Made by a program: the position numbers and the translations under genes. The notes under the pieces were generated by a model, which was given only the letters and a program-made list of their open reading frames with translations, was not told the DNA's origin and did not search any database. A stretch of DNA of 11,328 nucleotides from Candidatus Cloacimonadota bacterium (GTDB lineage Bacteria > Cloacimonadota > Cloacimonadia > Cloacimonadales > Cloacimonadaceae): contig JAQUHL010000028.1 in assembly GCA_028683635.1 (NCBI GenBank), positions 1 to 11,328 on the forward strand, written 5' to 3'. Shown piece after piece: positions 6,989-11,328 of this stretch; the first letter of the stretch is position 1, and the number at the start of each line of letters is the position of its first letter.

Positions 6989-7063
6989 ATGTTTGATTGT
7001 GATATGCCCATTGTTGATGTTTTGAGAGAGAAAACATCCAGCGGGAAAGCGGGGATGAGATGA
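6989..7063 (+). CDS. 24-aa leader ORF overlapping the start of the sigma-54 activator
   Basis: ATG 6989 is preceded by GAGG at 6981-6984 and reads 24 codons, beginning MFDCDMPIVDVLREK. Its TGA (7061-7063) overlaps the activator ATG (7060-7062) as ATGA, the classic arrangement for translational coupling. The peptide matches nothing I know. It has no run of a single amino acid typical of attenuators. It could be a coupling leader or simply a short chance frame with a good ribosome site. Confidence 0.4.
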   Translation: MFDCDMPIVDVLREKTSSGKAGMR

Positions 7064-8400
7064 AGGGCAGAACTGTTTTGTGTGTGGATGACTCCCATGT
7101 AACCTGCCGGATGCTGTCGATAGTCCTGGAACAAAATGGATTCAAGGTGTTGGTGGCTTATGACAACAAAGAAGCCGCCCGCAAGCTGCAACAACATCCC
7201 ATCGATATTTGTCTTCTGGATTTGCATCTTCCCCGGGAATCGGATGGGATGGAACTACTTAAATGGACTCTGAAGGAAAAGCCCTATGTGTCTGTGGTCA
7301 TGATGAGTGCCAATGTGAGTGTGAAAAGCGCCATCGAAGCAGTGAAAATGGGTGCTTACCACTTCCTGGAAAAGCCCATAGACAACGACCTTTTGCTCCT
7401 CACCATCGACAAAGCTCTTTCCAAAAAATTCCTCGAATACGAGCTTGTCCGCACCAAATCTCACATCATTGGTGAAAGCGAAGTGATGAAAAACATCTAT
7501 GAACGCATCATCAAATTTGCCTCCTCGGATGCCAATGTGCTGATCACCGGAGATACAGGCACAGGCAAGGAACTCGTGGCCAGGGCGATTCATCTGCTGG
7601 GACCACGTTCCGGAAGAAGCTTTATCCCGTTCAACTGTGCCGCCATTCCCGCTTCCCTCTTTGAAAGCGAAATGTTTGGCCATGCCAAGGGTTCGTTCAC
7701 GGGTGCGGTCACTGAACACATTGGGTTCTTCGAACAGGCCGCGGGTGGCACTCTGATGATGGATGAAGTGGAAGAACTCAGCATCGAGCAACAGGCCAAA
7801 CTACTGAGGGTATTGCAGGACAGACAGTTCAGGAAGGTCGGCTCCACCAAGGTCTCCCACTTCGACGTCCGCGTTCTGGCGGCTTCGAACAAGAACCTCC
7901 CGGAAATGGTATCCAAAGGTGAATTCCGCCAGGATCTATTCCAACGGCTGAACATCCTCAATATCGAATTGCCGCCTCTGAAACAGAGGAAGGAAGATAT
8001 CCCCCTGCTTGTGGAACACTTTTTGAACCAGTTCGCCCAAATCCGCCAGCAAGATCCCAAAATCGTAACCAATGAACTGCTACAGAAACTGGTGGATTAC
8101 GATTGGCCGGGTAACATCCGCGAGCTGGAAAACACCCTCCTAAGGGCTGTGGAACTGAGCAGCGGAAACTATCTGCGGGAAGAGGATTTTGATATCTTCC
8201 GGCTCAAATCCGAAGCCGATGATTTCACCCTCAAAACTGCTCTCAAACGCTTCGGAAAAGAATACATCACTCAGCAACTTGCCATTCACAACTGGAATGT
8301 GGTGGATACAGCCTCCGTCCTGGGGATCGATCGAACCAATCTCTTCAGGAAAATGAAGCAGCTCCGCATTCCCACCAAACGCAAGGTTGCACCCAAATAA
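7060..8400 (+). CDS. NtrC-family sigma-54-dependent response regulator
   Basis: 446 aa. Cytoplasmic enhancer-binding activator that uses ATP to open sigma-54 promoters when phosphorylated. Receiver 1-120 with acidic pair D10 D11, phosphoacceptor D54 (CLLDLHLP), S83 and K105. AAA+ domain about 133-365: Walker A GDTGTGKE (164-171), sigma-54 contact loop GSFTGA (211-216, the S variant of GAFTGA), Walker B with D235 E236, arginine-finger region FRQDLFQRLN, and WPGNIREL (349-356). A Fis-type helix-turn-helix sits at about 395-436 (VVDTASVLGIDRTNLFRKMKQL). GGGGA (7051-7055) precedes the ATG, and a 24-codon ORF overlaps it. The flippase-like gene starts 23 nt downstream. Length and motifs are complete. 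The cognate kinase is unknown: the hybrid kinase in this window is a candidate only by proximity. No convincing -24/-12 promoter was seen in the window. Confidence 0.95.
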   Translation: MKGRTVLCVDDSHVTCRMLSIVLEQNGFKVLVAYDNKEAARKLQQHPIDICLLDLHLPRESDGMELLKWTLKEKPYVSVVMMSANVSVKSAIEAVKMGAYHFLEKPIDNDLLLLTIDKALSKKFLEYELVRTKSHIIGESEVMKNIYERIIKFASSDANVLITGDTGTGKELVARAIHLLGPRSGRSFIPFNCAAIPASLFESEMFGHAKGSFTGAVTEHIGFFEQAAGGTLMMDEVEELSIEQQAKLLRVLQDRQFRKVGSTKVSHFDVRVLAASNKNLPEMVSKGEFRQDLFQRLNILNIELPPLKQRKEDIPLLVEHFLNQFAQIRQQDPKIVTNELLQKLVDYDWPGNIRELENTLLRAVELSSGNYLREEDFDIFRLKSEADDFTLKTALKRFGKEYITQQLAIHNWNVVDTASVLGIDRTNLFRKMKQLRIPTKRKVAPK

Positions 8401-8423
8401 GCGGTATATCCATTTCAAAGAGC

Positions 8424-9308
8424 ATGCAAAATAAAGCAGGCAAAGTACTTATCTATTTGCTCAAAGCTGCGGTTACAGCTACCATCCTCTGGATAGTGTT
8501 CAGCAAATTCGAGCTTCGGGATGTGCTATATTCGATCTTGCATCTGCCCTGGCAACTGGTGCTGATGATGCTGCTTACCACTATCTTCAAACACTATACC
8601 CAATATCGAAACTGGCGCTTATCCCTGGAACTGAATCCCCGCTATGTGAACAACCGCAGGGAAATCCTCTCCTCATATCTGATCGGCAATGCCCTGCGCT
8701 TTCTGATACCAGGCGGGACGGCGACTTATGGGAAGATGTTCTATGTGCAAAACACCAGCCGCTGGGCATCCGTGATCGCAGTGTCCTCCGAGAAGTTTTT
8801 CATGACTTGGACGACCTGGTTCTTCTCCGGCTGGGCAGCCCTGCTATGCCTTACATCCCTGCCCCTCTGGCTGAGGATTGCCTTTGTGGCAGGCTGCTCG
8901 ATCTTTCCCATCGCAGTTTACTTCCTGCTGGGAGCTTTTAAACAAACCCGGGAACTGAAGATCAGCTATGGCATCAAATCCCCCCGCATCATAACGTTTC
9001 AGATGCTCTATTTCTGTACCACGCTGCTACAGCTTTGGTTGCTTTTGCGCCAGTTCATGCCTCTTTCATTTTTCAAGACAGCCCAAAGACTTTCCCTTAC
9101 TCTCTTTGCCAATACCATTCCCATCACCATCTCAGGTTTGGGGCTGCGCGAGAGCTTTGCCGTGTATTTTCTCGAACCGCTGGGGCTGAGTGCGGAACAG
9201 GCGATTTCAGCCACCCTCAGCCTTTTCCTCTTTCACGATCTGATCCCTGCCCTATTGGGAGCTTTTATCCTGCTAAAGACCAGAAAACTCGGCAACCTGA
9301 AGGACTGA
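8424..9308 (+). CDS. Flippase-like membrane protein (LPG synthase TM region / UPF0104 family)
   Basis: 294 aa, nearly all hydrophobic, with about 7-8 TM segments (about 8-26, 38-56, 81-96, 114-142, 147-170, 189-211, 225-250, 261-284). The family signature is seen as RFLIPGGTATYGK (92-104) and, near the end, NTIPITISGLGLRESFAVY, whose GLGLRE (238-243) matches the conserved GxGxRE of this family. Relatives include the membrane domain of MprF and YbhN/AglD-like proteins, thought to move lipids or lipid-linked sugars across the inner membrane; the substrate here is unknown. No soluble synthase domain is attached. The ribosome site is weak (AGAG at 8419-8422). It follows the sigma-54 activator by 23 nt and is probably co-transcribed, which hints at an envelope-related regulon. 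Confidence 0.85.
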   Translation: MQNKAGKVLIYLLKAAVTATILWIVFSKFELRDVLYSILHLPWQLVLMMLLTTIFKHYTQYRNWRLSLELNPRYVNNRREILSSYLIGNALRFLIPGGTATYGKMFYVQNTSRWASVIAVSSEKFFMTWTTWFFSGWAALLCLTSLPLWLRIAFVAGCSIFPIAVYFLLGAFKQTRELKISYGIKSPRIITFQMLYFCTTLLQLWLLLRQFMPLSFFKTAQRLSLTLFANTIPITISGLGLRESFAVYFLEPLGLSAEQAISATLSLFLFHDLIPALLGAFILLKTRKLGNLKD

Positions 9309-9319
9309 GCTTTTTAGTT

Positions 9320-9350
9320 TGACAGGATTCTGCCTTCTCTGATCCTGTCA
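9320..9350 (+). terminator. Hairpin after the flippase-like gene
   Basis: TGACAGGAT (9320-9328) pairs perfectly with ATCCTGTCA (9342-9350) around a pyrimidine-rich 13-nt loop, 12 nt past the stop codon. There is no U tract after it, but a TTTTT stands before it on the other side. It may act as a transcript 3' end or an mRNA-stabilising stem. Confidence 0.4.
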
Positions 9351-9379
9351 TGCAAGTGTAATACAGCATTCACATTGAG

Positions 9380-9462
9380 ATGACACAACTCAACTGGGCA
9401 TGGGGCTCAAGCCCCATACAATCATGGGCCGTGGGTTGGGCTGGGATTGTGTCATTGCAATG
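9380..9462. repeat. Dispersed structured intergenic element, copy 1 (upstream of add)
   Basis: The outer stem is ATGACACAA (9380-9388) with TTGTGTCAT (9447-9455), 9 bp. A second pairing CAAC (9391-9394) with GTTG (9435-9438) is possible. Inside is a perfect hairpin, ATGGGGCT (9400-9407), loop CA, AGCCCCAT (9410-9417). The 3' part 9431-9462 recurs at 11227-11257 with two substitutions and one indel. The add start is 30 nt downstream. No known riboswitch consensus was recognised. It may be a mobile-type repeat, a processing site or a regulatory leader. Confidence 0.6.
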
Positions 9463-9492
9463 CATGTATGATAAAACTTAAGGAAAGACATT

Positions 9493-10572
9493 ATGAAGAT
9501 AAAAATTAGCCGTGAGCTGATTCACAAGCTCCCCAAGACTGATCTGCACGTCCATCTGGATGGCTCCGTGCGGGTCTCCACCATCATCGATCTTGCCCAA
9601 AAGCACGATATCAAGCTGCCCGCTTCCGATCCGGATGAGCTTTCCAGGATCATTTGCTGCGACGAAAAATGCGAAAGCCTGGACGACTATCTGCGCGGGT
9701 TCCACATCGTGAACCTGGTTCTTCAAACCAAAGAAGGACTACGCCGGGCTGCCTATGAACTTGCTGAAGATGCTGCAGCGGAAAACATCCGCTATATGGA
9801 AGTGAGATATTCTCCTATCCTGCATACACATGGCGGGCTCAAGCTTACTCAGATCTCCGAGGCAGTAATCGAAGGCCTGAAAAAAGCGGAGAAGGATTTT
9901 AAGATCAAAACCGGAGTGATCATCTGTGGAATCAGAAACATGGATCCTGCCACCTCGACCAAGCTGGCAGAACTCGCCATCGCCTTCAAAAACAAAGGCG
10001 TCATCGGCTTTGACCTGGCTGGCGGTGAATATAACCACCCCGCCAAAGACCATAAGGATGCCTTCGATCTTGCTCTGAAAAATAACCTCAATATCACCAT
10101 CCATGCCGGGGAAGCATACGGGCCGGAAAGCATTCATCAAGCCCTCCACTATTGCGGTACCCACAGGATCGGCCATGGCACCAGACTGGTGGAGGATGGT
10201 GACCTGCTGAACTATGTAAACGACCATCGCATCCCCCTGGAAATATGCCTCAAGAGCAATTTCCACACCAAGGCAGTCCCCAATATTGAGTCCCATCCCA
10301 TCGATTTCTATATCGACTATGGCCTGCGGGTAACCCTGAATACGGACAACAGAACCATTTCCAGCACCACCCTCACCGACGAATACATGCTGGCCATCGA
10401 ACTGCTGGGCCTGGATTATGCCACGATCAAATATGTGATCCTGAACGGCTTCAAAAGTGCATTCGTGCCTTATAAAGAAAGAGTCAAACTCATCAATGAA
10501 ACCTTAAGGGAATTTGAAGAAATCGAAGAACACGAACTCAAGACCAAGATCAAAGTGAAGGAAAACCTCTAA
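9493..10572 (+). CDS. add: Adenosine deaminase
   Basis: 359 aa. Zinc enzyme that hydrolyses adenosine (and deoxyadenosine) to inosine and ammonia in purine salvage; cytoplasmic. Metal and active-site residues are visible: H19 and H21 (KTDLHVHLDGS), H204 and catalytic E207 (HAGEAYG), H228 (RIGHGT), and zinc ligand D285 (LNTDN). The TDNRTIS version is the one common in bacterial adenosine deaminases; animal enzymes have TDDP. RYMEVRYSP (100-108) and SNFHTKAV also fit. Length is normal. AGGAA (9481-9485) sits 7 nt before the ATG. gmhA begins 13 nt after the stop, so the two are probably one transcript. Related aminodeoxyfutalosine or adenine deaminases share the fold, so substrate is likely but not certain. 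Confidence 0.9.
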   Translation: MKIKISRELIHKLPKTDLHVHLDGSVRVSTIIDLAQKHDIKLPASDPDELSRIICCDEKCESLDDYLRGFHIVNLVLQTKEGLRRAAYELAEDAAAENIRYMEVRYSPILHTHGGLKLTQISEAVIEGLKKAEKDFKIKTGVIICGIRNMDPATSTKLAELAIAFKNKGVIGFDLAGGEYNHPAKDHKDAFDLALKNNLNITIHAGEAYGPESIHQALHYCGTHRIGHGTRLVEDGDLLNYVNDHRIPLEICLKSNFHTKAVPNIESHPIDFYIDYGLRVTLNTDNRTISSTTLTDEYMLAIELLGLDYATIKYVILNGFKSAFVPYKERVKLINETLREFEEIEEHELKTKIKVKENL

Positions 10573-10585
10573 GAGGAAGATGAGC

Positions 10586-11146
10586 ATGACTCAACTGATA
10601 AATAGTTCACTCTCAAAAGCCCAAAACACCCTGGCTGATTTTATTGAAGATAAAACCAATATCCAGACCATCAGCGACATTACCGAGCTGATCAAATCCG
10701 CTCTCATCAGCAAAAACAAAGTGATCATCTTCGGCAATGGGGGCAGCATGTGTGATGCCATGCACTTCGCCGAAGAGCTTACAGGCCGCTTCCGGAAAGA
10801 ACGAGCGCCCTATCCGGCGATTGCCATCAGCGATCCCTCCCACCTTACCTGTGTGGCAAACGATTACGGTTTTGACGAGGTCTTTGCCCGGGGAGTGGAA
10901 GCCTATGCCCAGCCCAATGATGTGGTGATCGGGATCTCCACCAGTGGCAATTCTCCAAATGTGATCCGGGCTCTGGAAAGAGCTCAAAAGCTCGGTTGCT
11001 TCACAATCGCCCTGCTGGGTAAGGACGGAGGAAAACTAAAGGACGCCTGTGATTTTGAATTGATCGTAAAGGCCGAAACCACAGACCGAATTCAGGAAAT
11101 CCACACCCTGGTTCTGCACATCATCATCGAAGGGATTGAGGCATAG
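10586..11146 (+). CDS. gmhA: Phosphoheptose isomerase (sedoheptulose 7-phosphate isomerase)
   Basis: 186 aa SIS-domain protein. It converts sedoheptulose 7-phosphate to D-glycero-D-manno-heptose 7-phosphate, the first step of ADP-heptose synthesis for the LPS core; cytoplasmic, usually a tetramer. It aligns closely with E. coli GmhA over its length: FGNGGSMCDAMHFAEELTGR, PAIAISD, SHLTCVANDYGFDEVF, GISTSGNS, GKDGGK and DRIQEIH. Metal and catalytic residues H60, E64, Q170 and H178 match E. coli H61, E65, Q172 and H180. The second ATG (10586) is preferred to the one at 10580: GAGGA at 10573-10577 is 8 nt away from it but only 2 nt from the first, and MTQLI lines up with E. coli MYQDLI. No other heptose gene is in view. 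Confidence 0.95.
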   Translation: MTQLINSSLSKAQNTLADFIEDKTNIQTISDITELIKSALISKNKVIIFGNGGSMCDAMHFAEELTGRFRKERAPYPAIAISDPSHLTCVANDYGFDEVFARGVEAYAQPNDVVIGISTSGNSPNVIRALERAQKLGCFTIALLGKDGGKLKDACDFELIVKAETTDRIQEIHTLVLHIIIEGIEA

Positions 11147-11179
11147 CCACGTATTCACGGCTTGAGTAACATTGATATA

Positions 11180-11257
11180 ACATAATAGGGCGGTGTGTGG
11201 GGCAGTGCCACTCTCTTTTATTGGTGGTGGGTTGGGCTTGGATTATGTCATTCAATG
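11180..11257. repeat. Dispersed structured intergenic element, copy 2 (downstream of gmhA)
   Basis: GTGGGTTGGGCTTGGATT at 11227-11244 and the following ATGTCATTCAATG match copy 1. The outer stem here is ACATAAT (11180-11186) with ATTATGT (11242-11248). The inner part could form GTGG (11197-11200) with CCAC (11208-11211), followed by TCTCTTTTATT, which might end the gmhA transcript. The outer stem is kept although one base in the repeat differs from copy 1. Confidence 0.5.
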
Positions 11258-11328
11258 TGAGTCCAATGTTTCTGGTGGAACGGGGATGATGCCAGTGGCA
11301 AAGCTGTGGGCAGTGGCGTCTATTTCTG

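Noticed and set aside
9380..9492. Purine riboswitch upstream of adenosine deaminase
   Set aside because: No conserved purine-aptamer core or three-way junction is seen, and a copy of the element also lies downstream of gmhA, which argues against a ligand-specific leader.

Overview
The window reads as a chromosomal piece of a free-living diderm (Gram-negative-type) bacterium. Evidence for an outer membrane: a GmhA-type sedoheptulose-7-phosphate isomerase (LPS heptose), a protein with a lipobox signal peptide, and a hybrid sensor kinase paired in style with a sigma-54 activator. Base composition is moderate and codon use looks even across the genes. The lineage cannot be fixed without a search. 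The structured intergenic repeats and gene style recall Candidatus Cloacimonadota or related FCB-type groups, but that is an impression, not a result. No phage, transposase, tRNA, rRNA or CRISPR array was seen.

Layout. (1) 2-2563: a large hybrid histidine kinase, open at the left edge, with TM, HAMP, HisKA, HATPase, degenerate receiver, true receiver and HPt. (2) 2564-3608: about 1 kb with no convincing intact gene. It holds a tandem array of about 92-bp units (2700-3036), a short GC-rich structured stretch, an 83-bp palindrome (3136-3218), and a possible decayed gene on the minus strand (3201-3553). (3) 3609-4529: a putative lipoprotein with a molybdopterin-oxidoreductase-like fold but no cofactor cysteine. 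(4) 4665-4877: a cold-shock protein with a clear Rho-independent terminator, followed by ygiQ (4949-6721), a radical SAM protein. (5) 6722-6988: a 267-bp spacer with hairpins and a 21-bp-spaced direct repeat, leading into a 24-codon leader ORF whose stop overlaps the start of an NtrC-type activator (7060-8400). A flippase-like membrane protein (8424-9308) follows 23 nt later. (6) 9493-11146: adenosine deaminase (add) and gmhA, 13 nt apart and probably one operon. The spacers on both sides of this pair (9309-9492 and 11147-11328) carry copies of a second dispersed, foldable repeat.

How the genes fit together. The kinase and the sigma-54 activator are standard phosphorelay parts, but nothing shows that they are partners. 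The activator and flippase are probably co-transcribed. Purine salvage (add) and LPS heptose synthesis (gmhA) share an operon with no obvious biochemical link. The protein-coding content is mostly ordinary. The less explained signals are in the intergenic DNA: the phased palindrome, two families of structured repeats, and the leader ORF with its upstream direct repeat.
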